A stretch of 41,194 bases of DNA from Lachnospiraceae bacterium. Its GTDB lineage: Bacteria; Bacillota; Clostridia; Lachnospirales; Lachnospiraceae. The notes below the pieces were generated by a model, which was not told the DNA's origin, searched no databases, and saw only the letters and a program-made list of their open reading frames with translations. The position numbers and the translations under genes are program-made. Below are positions 16,341 through 24,014 of the stretch, piece by piece (positions within the stretch are counted from its first letter, which is position 1; every line of letters starts with the position of its first letter). The stretch spans positions 1 through 41,194 of the forward strand of contig JAFPAQ010000042.1 in assembly GCA_017424235.1 (NCBI GenBank), given 5' to 3'.

Positions 16341-17039
16341 ATGGATAAAATGATTGTATACGAAGATAAGAATATAATGGTTATACACAAACCGGCAGGG
16401 ATTGCGACACAGACAGGAAGACTGGGGCAGGCGGATTTGGTATCAGAGCTTAAGAACTACAGAAAGAAAAAAGGTGAAGACACCTACATTGGTGTTGTTC
16501 ATCGGCTTGATCAGCCCGTCGAAGGACTTTTGGTGTTTGCAAAAGATGCAAAGAGTGCAAAAATATTGACAAATCAACTAGGCACAAAAGTGTTAAACAA
16601 GAGTTATTCAGCTATAGTGTCAGTTGAGACTGATACAGAGTTGACAGGTGGAAAACTTAGAGACTATCTGCTCAAGGATAATAGAACAAATACTTCAAGT
16701 GTAGTATCAGAAGAAAAACCTATTCCGAAAGAAGCAAAAGAAGCAGTTTTGTATTGGGAAATCGTGCAAAAATGTGGAAATGCTGCACTAATAAAAGTAA
16801 AACTTTTAACAGGAAGACATCATCAGATAAGAGTGCAGATGTCCAATGCAGGTATGCCACTTTTAGGAGATATAAAGTACGGAAGTGAGTTTTCAAAAAA
16901 GCTGTCTAAGCAGCTTAATATCAAAAATACAGCTTTGCTTGCTGATAGTATTGAGTTTGAACATCCTTTAACAGGAAAAAAGATGAGTTTTAATATCGAT
17001 AATGGCAGTATGCTGTCCAAAATAGTTGTAAAAATATAA
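16341..17039 (+). CDS. RluA-family 23S rRNA/tRNA pseudouridine synthase
   Basis: The product is 232 residues. It converts uridine to pseudouridine in structured RNA. The catalytic Asp57 lies in VVHRLDQPVEGLLVFAKD, the RluA signature. The N-terminal VYEDKNIMVIHKPAG and the later LLTGRHHQIRVQMSNAGMPL segment are also typical. It is shorter than RluD-type enzymes because it lacks an S4 domain, so it belongs with the compact RluA/YjbO-like forms. The exact target uridine cannot be read from the sequence. The ribosome site is weak (AGGAAT) and there is a short A-rich gap upstream. Confidence 0.9.
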   Translation: MDKMIVYEDKNIMVIHKPAGIATQTGRLGQADLVSELKNYRKKKGEDTYIGVVHRLDQPVEGLLVFAKDAKSAKILTNQLGTKVLNKSYSAIVSVETDTELTGGKLRDYLLKDNRTNTSSVVSEEKPIPKEAKEAVLYWEIVQKCGNAALIKVKLLTGRHHQIRVQMSNAGMPLLGDIKYGSEFSKKLSKQLNIKNTALLADSIEFEHPLTGKKMSFNIDNGSMLSKIVVKI

Positions 17040-17091
17040 TATATTGGTGTAAAAAAATAATAATTCTGACAATATGAACACACTTATTGAG

Positions 17092-17120
17092 TTGACACTC
17101 TTTAAAGTAGAGGGTATAAT
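17092..17120 (+). promoter_or_regulatory. Perfect consensus sigma-70 promoter
   Basis: TTGACA (17092-17097), exactly 17 bases, and TATAAT (17115-17120) match the consensus at all 12 positions. The predicted start near 17127 lies about 285 bases before the next gene. Confidence 0.85.
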
Positions 17121-17126
17121 AAATTA

Positions 17127-17405
17127 TGTAAGAGGGAACTTTTCTATTTGTGAATTGTTGTTTTAGTGTGTGTAAAGTAAGATTTAATAGTACTAAAGAG
17201 TGCTTTTTGCAATAGAAATAAGGGAAAGCTTATATTTGATGCAAGATTATTGCTCTGGCTGTTATTATCAGATTTGACAAAGGGTGATAATATACATCAT
17301 TAATTAAATACTTCTTTTTGAGCTAGTGATTCAGTCATAAACCAATTAGGCCTTGTATTTTGCAAGAACTCATTTAAAGGGGGAGTAATTACCAAAGGAG
17401 GCCAC
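17127..17405 (+). other. Long leader or small RNA region
   Basis: This transcribed region has no ORF of note. TTTCTATTTG (17141-17150) can pair with CAATAGAAA (17210-17218), and TATTATCA (17263-17270) with TGATAATA (17285-17292). No known riboswitch core is recognised. It may be a regulatory 5' UTR or a separate small RNA, but no T-run terminator is visible inside it. Confidence 0.35.
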
Positions 17406-17411
17406 TTGAGT

Positions 17412-17807
17412 ATGGATGGAATGCAGAACTGGACAAATTACTTAGAGGTAATGCGTAATCGGCTTTTGATAGTTAATGATGCTGAGAGTTTAATTTCAGT
17501 TTTAAACGATGTTAAAAATATACCTATTGCACTATCAACTATTGAAGATGTTACAGACGGAACCGGATTAAATATGTCAATATCCGTAATTTGTTCGGAG
17601 GTAAAAGTTGTTGGACATGTAATGTGTCTGGTAAGCGATGACATGTTTACCACAGTACAGCTGAATCTCGACACTGTTCGTAAGATAAGTTCGAAGATTT
17701 CGGTAGATGGAAAAGGTGTTGTCATGAAGCTTACGATTAAAAACGGTGCAGAATTCTTACTTATGTTCCACACCGATTTGGTGGAGGAAGATGAAGAAAA
17801 GTTATGA
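17412..17807 (+). CDS. Hypothetical 131-residue cytoplasmic protein
   Basis: I start at ATG 17412, because AGGAGG (17396-17401) lies 10 bases before it and only 4 bases before the alternative TTG 17406. The product is soluble with alternating helix and strand segments: a helix (WTNYLEVMRNRLLIVNDAES), then beta-type stretches (GLNMSISVICSEVKVVGHVM; GVVMKLTIKNGAEFLLMFHT), and an acidic C-terminus (EEDEEKL). No catalytic motif or known family is recognised. It is a single gene with a consensus promoter, a long leader and a strong terminator, which suggests high or regulated expression. Confidence 0.65.
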   Translation: MDGMQNWTNYLEVMRNRLLIVNDAESLISVLNDVKNIPIALSTIEDVTDGTGLNMSISVICSEVKVVGHVMCLVSDDMFTTVQLNLDTVRKISSKISVDGKGVVMKLTIKNGAEFLLMFHTDLVEEDEEKL

Positions 17808-17888
17808 TAATAAAAACTTATTTCTGCAGCGTCATATTGGGGAACACAGGATATACCTGTGAAAATTAATTTGAAAATGAAAACACAG

Positions 17889-17929
17889 GAGAATTGTATT
17901 AATTCTATTGATTAATACAATTCTCTTTT
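17889..17929 (+). terminator. Intrinsic terminator
   Basis: GAGAATTGTATTAAT (17889-17903) pairs perfectly with ATTAATACAATTCTC (17911-17925) and is followed by TTTT. Confidence 0.85.
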
Positions 17930-18036
17930 GCTTTATATAATTGCCTGGTGTTATAAAAAGTGATAAAATTGATATGGTTGTGAAGAACCTGGTTTGGAAC
18001 AGTTATAAATTAATTTATAAAGTGTGGTGAGTATAA

Positions 18037-18447
18037 ATGGAATATAGAAAGAAAGCTGATTTAAAGGTTGAGTGTATAGTGTCTGAAGAGGATTTTGAGT
18101 TTTTTGGAATTTGTTTTGATGATCTTCTTGAAAGAACAAAGGCAGGTATGAATTTTATAAGAAGGACAAAAGAGCTGTGTGCCATGACACAGAAGGTGCA
18201 ATGGACTAATGTTGCATATACTCTTAATATAGGCATGCTTGCGGATGGCAGACTTTCGCTGGAATTCAGTGAATGTATAGAGGACTATGTAAAGAGTCTT
18301 AGAAATTCAATGATTGCTGCAGATGAAAGAACTAAAGAATCTCTTTTGGAATTTATAACTACTCTTGAATCATCAGATGAAGAAAGCGCGAGAAAGCTGG
18401 TAGCAAATTTTGAAAAAAATATAAAAAAACTCACTGTAAATAAATAA
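18037..18447 (+). CDS. MecA-like adaptor protein, N-terminal domain only
   Basis: The product is 136 residues. The pattern VSEEDFEFFGICFDDLLERT, a helix with FIRRTKEL, and then ANVAY-like strand segments (WTNVAYTLNIGMLADGRLSL) matches the substrate-binding N-terminal domain of MecA, an adaptor that delivers proteins to ClpC/ClpP. Full MecA proteins are about 210-240 residues with a ClpC-binding C-terminal domain. Here the C-terminus is a short charged helix (about 85-136), so that domain is missing or replaced. It may bind targets without delivering them, or use another partner (inference). The ribosome site is weak. The gene is monocistronic between a terminator and the promoter of the next gene. 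Confidence 0.6.
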   Translation: MEYRKKADLKVECIVSEEDFEFFGICFDDLLERTKAGMNFIRRTKELCAMTQKVQWTNVAYTLNIGMLADGRLSLEFSECIEDYVKSLRNSMIAADERTKESLLEFITTLESSDEESARKLVANFEKNIKKLTVNK

Positions 18448-18473
18448 AATAGAATTAAAAAGCATATATAATA

Positions 18474-18502
18474 TTCACAATTGTATTCTAATATGATATA
18501 AT
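18474..18502 (+). promoter_or_regulatory. Promoter for the 103-residue membrane protein
   Basis: TTCACA (18474-18479), 17 bases, TATAAT (18497-18502). The leader contains 11-base arms AAATGTATTCT (18526-18536) and AGAATACATTT (18570-18580) that would form a hairpin ending 8 bases before the ribosome site. Confidence 0.55.
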
Positions 18503-18602
18503 ATAAATGTATTTTAAAAATAACAAAATGTATTCTTGGATTTTTGATAATATTTATTAAAATATTCTGAGAATACATTTCGTGCAAAAAGGGGATAAGA
18601 AT

Positions 18603-18914
18603 ATGGCAGATGGAAAGGTGACAGCGTTTATGTACAGACTTGTAAAAATTGTATTAACCATTATGGTTGGTGCATTTATAGGGGCATTTGCGATGAATGT
18701 ATCTACAGTAAATGCAGCTGAAAGCGAATTAGTGATAATCGAAGATGAACAGGTAGCGCTTGACGACGGTGAAGCACAGGTTGCGGAACAGGCAGATGGA
18801 GCTTCAAGTGTAGCATTTCTTATCATGGGTGGAATGTTACTTATAGTTATTGCTGTAGTAATTACGGTGGTTGCTACTTTTGTGGTTACAGCACCTATAG
18901 CTGATGAGATTTAA
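18603..18914 (+). CDS. Small membrane protein with two transmembrane segments (hypothetical)
   Basis: The product is 103 residues from ATG 18603, because AAAGGGG (18587-18593) fits it; the GTG at 18582 lies upstream of that site. A hydrophobic segment at about 13-38 (VKIVLTIMVGAFIGAFAMNV, then NAAES) could be a signal peptide with an Ala cleavage site or an anchor. An acidic loop follows (ELVIIEDEQVALDDGEAQVA). A second long helix covers about 68-96 (VAFLIMGGMLLIVIAVVITV). No family is recognised. The leader hairpin suggests post-transcriptional control. Confidence 0.65.
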   Translation: MADGKVTAFMYRLVKIVLTIMVGAFIGAFAMNVSTVNAAESELVIIEDEQVALDDGEAQVAEQADGASSVAFLIMGGMLLIVIAVVITVVATFVVTAPIADEI

Positions 18915-18939
18915 AATTTAAAAAGTAAATAAATGTAAT

Positions 18940-18971
18940 AAAAAAAGGATGCAAGGCTGCATCCTTTTTTT
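18940..18971. terminator. Bidirectional terminator between convergent genes
   Basis: GGATGCA (18947-18953) pairs with TGCATCC (18958-18964), flanked by an A-run and a T-run. It serves the plus-strand membrane protein and the minus-strand HD-GYP gene. Confidence 0.9.
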
Positions 18972-18988
18972 GTGGGAATATATATTCC

Positions 18989-20038
18989 CTATTCCATTCT
19001 TATTATTTCCAACTCAGGAGTTTCTCTTAAATCATGGTAAGCTATACCATCAAATACTGTCGGACGTGACAAATCATCTTCGTGAATCTCAGTGATTCTG
19101 CCAACTATATTATTTGATAGGCATACTCTTCTGTCAACATATGCAGCGGCTATCTTTTTTAGGATTGGTTCTATATTAGGACCAAATTTTGCAAATCCCT
19201 GCGCTTCAAAGATTCTAAAGGCCTGAAATGGAGTAAGTGCCAGTCGCTGTGCTCGTGGATGAGTCATGGCCTCGTAGGTATCTGCAATACCTGCAATAAG
19301 AGCAAAAGGATCTATTCGGTTTTGTTTTATATGAGCAGGATATCCACTGCCGTCACAGCGCTCATGATGCATAATGAGTACAGTAATTACATGAGGTGGA
19401 AGCTGCTTGGTGCGTAAAAGCTCATATCCGAGATGGATGTGGCGTTGCATTTGTATAAATTCATCAGGAGTAAGCCTTTCAGGCTTCCACAAGAGCTCAT
19501 CGGGTATTTTTGATTTTCCTATATCAAATAAAAAACCGGCAATTGTAAGATTATCAAGGTCTTCATCTTCTATTCCCACCCATTTGCCAAAGACACTACA
19601 GATAATACCACAGTTAAAACAGTGGTTATAGGTTATCTCATTTTCACTTGGCATCATATTGTAGAGGTAATCCAGAAGCTGTTCACCATTATGTACAGCG
19701 TCCATAATATCATCTCTTAATTCGAGAAATTTGTGAGTATTTATGTCTATTCCAAGATTGAGATTTTTCATTATTTTGTTAAAGGATTCAAGATTGGAAT
19801 TATATGCCTCTACAAAGCTTTGAAAATGTGGATGAGAATGCAGATGTTTATATCTTGTCATATCAACTTCAGTTGGTTCTGCGAGATTTACCTCTTCAAC
19901 CAGATAATCATTTAACAGTTTTATTTTCTCCTCTGTCAGTGAAGCATTTGCAGGCATAATAAGTTTACCTGCCGGTGTAAAGATATCGTCATATATTACC
20001 ATTCCCGGTTTAACGGATTGTATTGAAAGTGTATACAT
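18989..20038 (-). CDS. HD-GYP domain protein with altered HD motif (FD)
   Basis: The product is 349 residues. I start at ATG 20038, since GGAGG lies 6 bases upstream; the longer TTG 20068 form has no such site. Residues 1-100 contain a DUF3391-like opening (SVKPGMVIYDDIFTPAGKLI). The HD-GYP domain spans about 135-300, with His139, HIHLGYELL (His200/202), HHERCDGSGYP (224-234) and ADTYEAMT. These domains hydrolyse cyclic di-GMP using a metal pair. The usual HD pair reads FD here (Phe171-Asp172 in AGFLFDIGKSKIP), so one metal ligand is missing. It may be a binding-only or weakened enzyme. A degenerate hydrolase still acting through the remaining ligands cannot be excluded. Confidence 0.88.
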   Translation of the reverse strand: MYTLSIQSVKPGMVIYDDIFTPAGKLIMPANASLTEEKIKLLNDYLVEEVNLAEPTEVDMTRYKHLHSHPHFQSFVEAYNSNLESFNKIMKNLNLGIDINTHKFLELRDDIMDAVHNGEQLLDYLYNMMPSENEITYNHCFNCGIICSVFGKWVGIEDEDLDNLTIAGFLFDIGKSKIPDELLWKPERLTPDEFIQMQRHIHLGYELLRTKQLPPHVITVLIMHHERCDGSGYPAHIKQNRIDPFALIAGIADTYEAMTHPRAQRLALTPFQAFRIFEAQGFAKFGPNIEPILKKIAAAYVDRRVCLSNNIVGRITEIHEDDLSRPTVFDGIAYHDLRETPELEIIRME

Positions 20039-20403
20039 TTTGTCCTCCGATCTGAATTGCTTTTTCAATTTAATATTGAAATCATGTAACTGTTCACAGC
20101 CGTTATTGTGGATGTAAACGGTTGTAAATTCGGTTAATATTCAGTAACTATGTATATTTATACTCATTTATTATATATAATAACATATTTATACTAAAAT
20201 GAATATACAATTGCTTAAAAAATCTATTAAAAACCATAAAAACTTTAATTGTTCAAACAATACAAAAAACTAGTGCAATTATGAGCCCAAGCCCTTAAAA
20301 AAACCGTCGTTTATAGGGCATTTTAACCAATTTTTGATACATAATTTTTAATATTAAATCTAATAAAATTCATTGCAAAATAAAAAACCATATGATAGTA
20401 TTG
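20039..20403. other. AT-rich divergent intergenic region
   Basis: This gap holds the promoter zones of two divergent genes. A hairpin GCCCT/AGGGC (20291-20319, with AAAC/GTTT inside) is seen. TTGCAA at 20373 and TATGAT at 20391 are only 12 bases apart, so they do not form a good promoter. No gene is visible. Confidence 0.4.
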
Positions 20404-20520
20404 ATTACAGAGTAGGTGGGGAGTTAGTTACATGTAAACTATGAACCTGCTGTAGATTGCTTTGAAAAATCACTCAGGTTGAGTGCACAAGGACGCACCT
20501 TGATAAGGATTTCTGTAACA
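20404..20520 (+). ncRNA. Candidate structured leader RNA (possible riboswitch)
   Basis: Several stems nest into a closed multi-branch shape. TTACAGA (20405-20411) pairs with TCTGTAA (20512-20518) as the closing stem. GTAGGT (20412-20417) pairs with ACCTGC (20445-20450), enclosing TAGTT/AACTA. CACTCA (20471-20476) pairs with TGAGTG (20480-20485), and CAAGG (20488-20492) with CCTTG (20498-20502) around an ACGCA loop. It precedes a 71-residue gene. I recognise no described riboswitch class. Core sequences of TPP, SAM-I, cobalamin and c-di-GMP-I types were considered and do not match. Confidence 0.4.
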
Positions 20521-20600
20521 AATGTTAATAACATTACTTGAAAATGTGTACTAGAAAAATTAACATATCACATTGAAAAGGGTTGAAAGGGGAAAACAAC

Positions 20601-20816
20601 ATGTTAGTAGCAAGTAGAGAGGTATCTAAGAAGAGTGCAAATATAGGAAAGAAACCAATTATCAGAAAGAATCAGGCAACAGGTGAAATGGTGGCTGGTT
20701 TCTTGGAGCCGGAAACAGGTGTATTTGAAGTAGTAATGGAAATCAATGAAGACAGAGATATCGACGAGTTTCTTGATGAGTATGATTTATCTGTTGTAAT
20801 GATTTCTAAAATGTAA
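20601..20816 (+). CDS. Hypothetical 71-residue acidic protein
   Basis: I start at ATG 20601, since AAAGGGG (20586-20592) is placed for it; the TTG at 20583 is upstream of that site. The protein is soluble, with a basic first half (SKKSANIGKKPIIRKNQATG) and an acidic second half (NEDRDIDEFLDEYDLSVVMI). No family is recognised. The dipolar layout suggests a small binding or regulatory protein. It follows a long structured leader and is followed by a strong terminator, so it is a single-gene unit whose expression may be set at the RNA level. Confidence 0.6.
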   Translation: MLVASREVSKKSANIGKKPIIRKNQATGEMVAGFLEPETGVFEVVMEINEDRDIDEFLDEYDLSVVMISKM

Positions 20817-20960
20817 TATTTGGAAATCGTAAGCAGTGATATTGTATATTACTGATAAGTAGCTGTATTGATTATAGCTAAACAATATTTTAAAAATTTA
20901 ATAATGATAATAACTAAAGTAGTTTATTAAATATTGTACAAGAGTGCGAATCAAAGCAAG

Positions 20961-20988
20961 AGGGAGCGGAAGGGACCGCTCCCTTTTT
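20961..20988 (+). terminator. Intrinsic terminator
   Basis: AGGGAGCGG (20961-20969) pairs with CCGCTCCCT (20976-20984) and ends in a T-run. Confidence 0.9.
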
Positions 20989-21018
20989 CGTAAACTTAGA
21001 GAAAGGCAAGGTGATTAA

Positions 21019-21945
21019 ATGGCAAGGAAAGAGATTTCACTTCCTTCAAATGATGGTGTTCATAAGCTGCATGTAGTGATATGGGAGCCTGAGGGTGTTG
21101 CAAGAGCAGTGGTTCAGATATCACATGGAATGGTAGAGCATATTGGCAGATATAGCGATTTTGCAGCATTTTTATGTGAGAATGGTTTTGTTGTGATAGG
21201 TAATGACCACCTTGGACATGGAAGGACAGCCGCCAATAATGCGGACTTTGGATATTTTTGTCCTGAACATAGAAGTGCCACTGTTGTAAAAGATATACAT
21301 AAGGTAACAAGATATGCGAAATCAAGATATAAGAATATGCCTTATTTTCTGTTAGCTCACAGTATGGGTTCATTTTTGGCAAGAAGATATCTTATGACTT
21401 ATGGTGGAGAACTGGATGGTACGATTCTTTTAGGTACAGGAGGTCAGAAGGAAAGCGTACTTATAACAGGTATGATATATGCAAAACTGATGTCCTTGTT
21501 TGTCGGAGAAAGACACCGTTCTGAATTTGTAAAGAAACAGTCGTTTCACACTTATTTGGACAGAATACCTGATTACAGCTCAGAAAATGAATGGATATCA
21601 AGGGATAAAAATGTAGTTGCTGCCTATGATGCTGACGAATTATGTTCATTTAATTTTACTTTAAACGGATACTATACATTGTTTGAAGTGATAGATTATA
21701 TACAGAAAAAGAAAAATATTCAGAAGATACCTAAGGATATGCCAATTTTCTTTGCTTCGGGAGAAGAAGATCCGGTTGGTGGATATGGCAAATGGGTAAG
21801 ACAGATAGTAGATGAATATAAAAAAGCCGGGATAAAAAATATCAAATTAAAAATGTACAAAAATGACAGACACGAGCTGTTAAACGAGCTTGACAGAGAA
21901 GTAGTTTATGCGGATATTTTAAATTGGCTTTTAGAATTAAGTTGA
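21019..21945 (+). CDS. Alpha/beta hydrolase, monoacylglycerol-lipase-like (Hydrolase_4)
   Basis: The product is 308 residues with AAGGTGA before ATG. The oxyanion-hole segment SHGMVEHIGRYSDFA and the NDHLGHGRT segment are typical of lysophospholipase/monoacylglycerol lipase-like enzymes. The nucleophile is Ser115 in LLAHSMGSF, where the first Gly of GxSxG is Ala. The acid is probably the Asp in FFASGEEDPVGG, and the catalytic His is in NDRHELLNELDR near residue 288. The triad therefore looks complete. There is no signal peptide, so it acts in the cytoplasm, perhaps on acylglycerols or lysolipids; the true substrate cannot be read. It has its own unit before a lipoprotein gene. Confidence 0.88.
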   Translation: MARKEISLPSNDGVHKLHVVIWEPEGVARAVVQISHGMVEHIGRYSDFAAFLCENGFVVIGNDHLGHGRTAANNADFGYFCPEHRSATVVKDIHKVTRYAKSRYKNMPYFLLAHSMGSFLARRYLMTYGGELDGTILLGTGGQKESVLITGMIYAKLMSLFVGERHRSEFVKKQSFHTYLDRIPDYSSENEWISRDKNVVAAYDADELCSFNFTLNGYYTLFEVIDYIQKKKNIQKIPKDMPIFFASGEEDPVGGYGKWVRQIVDEYKKAGIKNIKLKMYKNDRHELLNELDREVVYADILNWLLELS

Positions 21946-22020
21946 CAATAATAGGGCATTATGGTAAAGTTCATGAGTATTATTTCTATAATATATATTA
22001 AATGAGGGAGAAATGAAAAA

Positions 22021-22632
22021 ATGAACAAAAGATTAAAATCAATTGTACTTGCGCTTGTATGTGTGATGATGGTTGGAGTACTTGGTGGATGTGCTTCTAA
22101 GTTTGATGCAGTTAAATATGTTGAGGCTGTACTTGAAGGTACTTTCTATAACGATCCTACTAAGTATGTTGAGATGAAGATTGCAACAAAAGAAGAAGTT
22201 ACCAGTGAGTATGAAGCAGGAATAGACGAGGTTGTTCAGGCACTTCTTTCAGGAGCAACTGCCTCTGATGAACTTAAGGCTGAGTACAAAAACATGATTA
22301 CTGACTTATTCAAATGTGCAAAGTATACAGTTAAGTCAGCTAAGATGCAGGAGGATAAGACATTTACAGTAGAAGTTGAATGTCAGAAATGTAAAGTTTT
22401 TGGACCTGCTATGGAAAAATTCGCAGCAATCAGCGAAGAAGAAGCAGCAGCACTTACAGAGCAGGAGGATATCTTAAAATATATGCTTGACTGCTTCAAC
22501 GCAGCAATTGCAGATGCTCAGTATGACGAGGCTGAAACAATTTCAATCAAGCTTGTGCTCAATGACAACGTATATAGTATTGACAGCAAGGATATGGAAA
22601 CATTAAATACAAAGCTTTTTGATTTCCAATAA
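22021..22632 (+). CDS. Lipoprotein of unknown function
   Basis: The product is 203 residues. The signal peptide (KRLKSIVLALVCVMMVGV) ends in the lipobox LGGC, giving lipidation at Cys24. The mature part is mostly helical and acidic with the opening FDAVKYVEAVLEGTFYNDPT. It resembles the DUF5105-like lipoproteins of Clostridia, although I assign this only loosely. It is probably attached to the outer face of the membrane. It is followed by a strong terminator, so it forms its own unit or ends one with the upstream hydrolase (75 bases between). Confidence 0.8.
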   Translation: MNKRLKSIVLALVCVMMVGVLGGCASKFDAVKYVEAVLEGTFYNDPTKYVEMKIATKEEVTSEYEAGIDEVVQALLSGATASDELKAEYKNMITDLFKCAKYTVKSAKMQEDKTFTVEVECQKCKVFGPAMEKFAAISEEEAAALTEQEDILKYMLDCFNAAIADAQYDEAETISIKLVLNDNVYSIDSKDMETLNTKLFDFQ

Positions 22633-22643
22633 AGCAGTTTTTA

Positions 22644-22675
22644 AGATGGAAAGACAGATTCTTTCCATCTTTTTG
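22644..22675 (+). terminator. Intrinsic terminator
   Basis: AGATGGAAAG (22644-22653) pairs with CTTTCCATCT (22661-22670), then TTTT. Confidence 0.9.
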
Positions 22676-22869
22676 TATAATAGAAAAAAGGTGCACCCAC
22701 TCTTTTGTATATATGTATCTGTAATGTTTTGTGAAAAATGCACAAAGGTATAAAAAACTCTAAAAAATTCATTGCTTTAGCGAACGATTTAGATTACTAT
22801 AATACAAGTATAGCAGCATATTATCACAATGGTGAAATGTTTAGTTATAGTTGGGAGAGGTTATAGAAT

Positions 22870-23997
22870 ATGGCTCGTAAGAAAAAAATGGGTGGAACTG
22901 AGGTGGCTTTCAGACCACAGACAATCATTGAAGCAAGATATGATCTGGACAGAAGACAAAATGATATACTTGATATACTTTTGGGAATTGTGGGAGAAGG
23001 CGATGATGCAGAGGACAACACACGATATGAGATAAATATTGCAGATGTCAAGCACCTTTATGACCTTAAGGATGAATCGAATGCATATATGTATTTGCAA
23101 AAAGCTGTTAAAAAGTTTGAAGGTGCAGGCTTTAAGCTTAAGGAAGATGAAAACACAGATATATATTATCCATGGTTTAGCAAGATAAAATATCAGAAAA
23201 AGCGTGGAGATGAAGGCAGGAGCAAGATAGTTGTAGACCTTCATCCGGAAGTAAAGGAAATGATAATATCTGCGAAACAGGGTGCGTATTATCGTATAGA
23301 ATATCCACTTAATCTTACTAAGAAATATTCAAAGAGATTATATTATCTCTTAAAGAATAAGGAAAACTTTAATGGAGGAGTTTTTGTAGTATCATTTTCA
23401 GAGCTTCGAAAGATGTTGAAGGTGCCTGACTCATATGCAAATGCAAATGTTAAGAAAGAAATACTTGACAAGCCTTATGAGGAAATAAATGGAAATACTG
23501 ATATCAGCTTTGAATATGAGCTTATTCAGGAGAAGCTTCCAAGTGGTCAGAAAAGCCTTGGTGCTGTTCGATTTAAAGTAAAGAAAGTAAGAAGAAATCA
23601 TACAATAGTTGAGTATGAGACTATTGAGCAAAATGGTGATGTAATAATTGCTTCTGAGGAAGAACAGGAGATTATTGATATCCTTGGATGCTCACTTAAG
23701 GAATCAAGAGATATATTGCGTACAGCAAATGCCAATGAGCGTACACATGAACAGCTTATACATATTTTGGAGTATACCGTTGACAAGGATGTAGAAAACA
23801 GAGTGGGATATGCACTTACTTTATTAAAGAACGGATTTACGGAAGCCGCCACAAGGCGTATTGCTGCATCAAATGAAAAAAAAGCCGAGACTAAGACAAG
23901 ATCTGTCAGCAAATCCTCTTGGAATAATAATGATCTCGATATAGCATATTCTCAAATGGACTTTGATGATCTTGAAAAGCAACTGTTATCCAATTAA
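22870..23997 (+). CDS. Rep_3-superfamily (RepB-like) replication initiator protein
   Basis: The product is 375 residues with GGGAGAGG before ATG. The N-terminal 250 residues look like the two winged-helix domains of Rep_3 plasmid initiators: LDRRQNDILDILLGIVGEGD, then a DVKHLYDL segment, VDLHPEVKEMI, and LTKKYSKRLYYLLKNKENF, the typical S-x-R-x-Y-x-L core. The C-terminal 100 residues are extra: a helical segment with SLKESRDILRTANANERTHE, then a polar tail. It may have been domesticated from a plasmid or mobile element. No iteron repeats are visible in the 200 bases upstream, and an ABC-exporter gene starts 17 bases downstream, which argues for a chromosomal, non-replication role such as regulation (inference). 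Confidence 0.75.
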   Translation: MARKKKMGGTEVAFRPQTIIEARYDLDRRQNDILDILLGIVGEGDDAEDNTRYEINIADVKHLYDLKDESNAYMYLQKAVKKFEGAGFKLKEDENTDIYYPWFSKIKYQKKRGDEGRSKIVVDLHPEVKEMIISAKQGAYYRIEYPLNLTKKYSKRLYYLLKNKENFNGGVFVVSFSELRKMLKVPDSYANANVKKEILDKPYEEINGNTDISFEYELIQEKLPSGQKSLGAVRFKVKKVRRNHTIVEYETIEQNGDVIIASEEEQEIIDILGCSLKESRDILRTANANERTHEQLIHILEYTVDKDVENRVGYALTLLKNGFTEAATRRIAASNEKKAETKTRSVSKSSWNNNDLDIAYSQMDFDDLEKQLLSN

Positions 23998-24014
23998 TAC
24001 AGATCGGTGAATAC

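Noticed and set aside
20404-20520. c-di-GMP-I riboswitch upstream of the 71-residue gene
   Set aside because: The GGACGCA stretch resembles part of the class, but the tetraloop-receptor stems and flanking conserved bases are missing.
22680-22869. Possible iterons or origin upstream of the Rep_3-like gene
   Set aside because: No repeated 15-22 base units are present.
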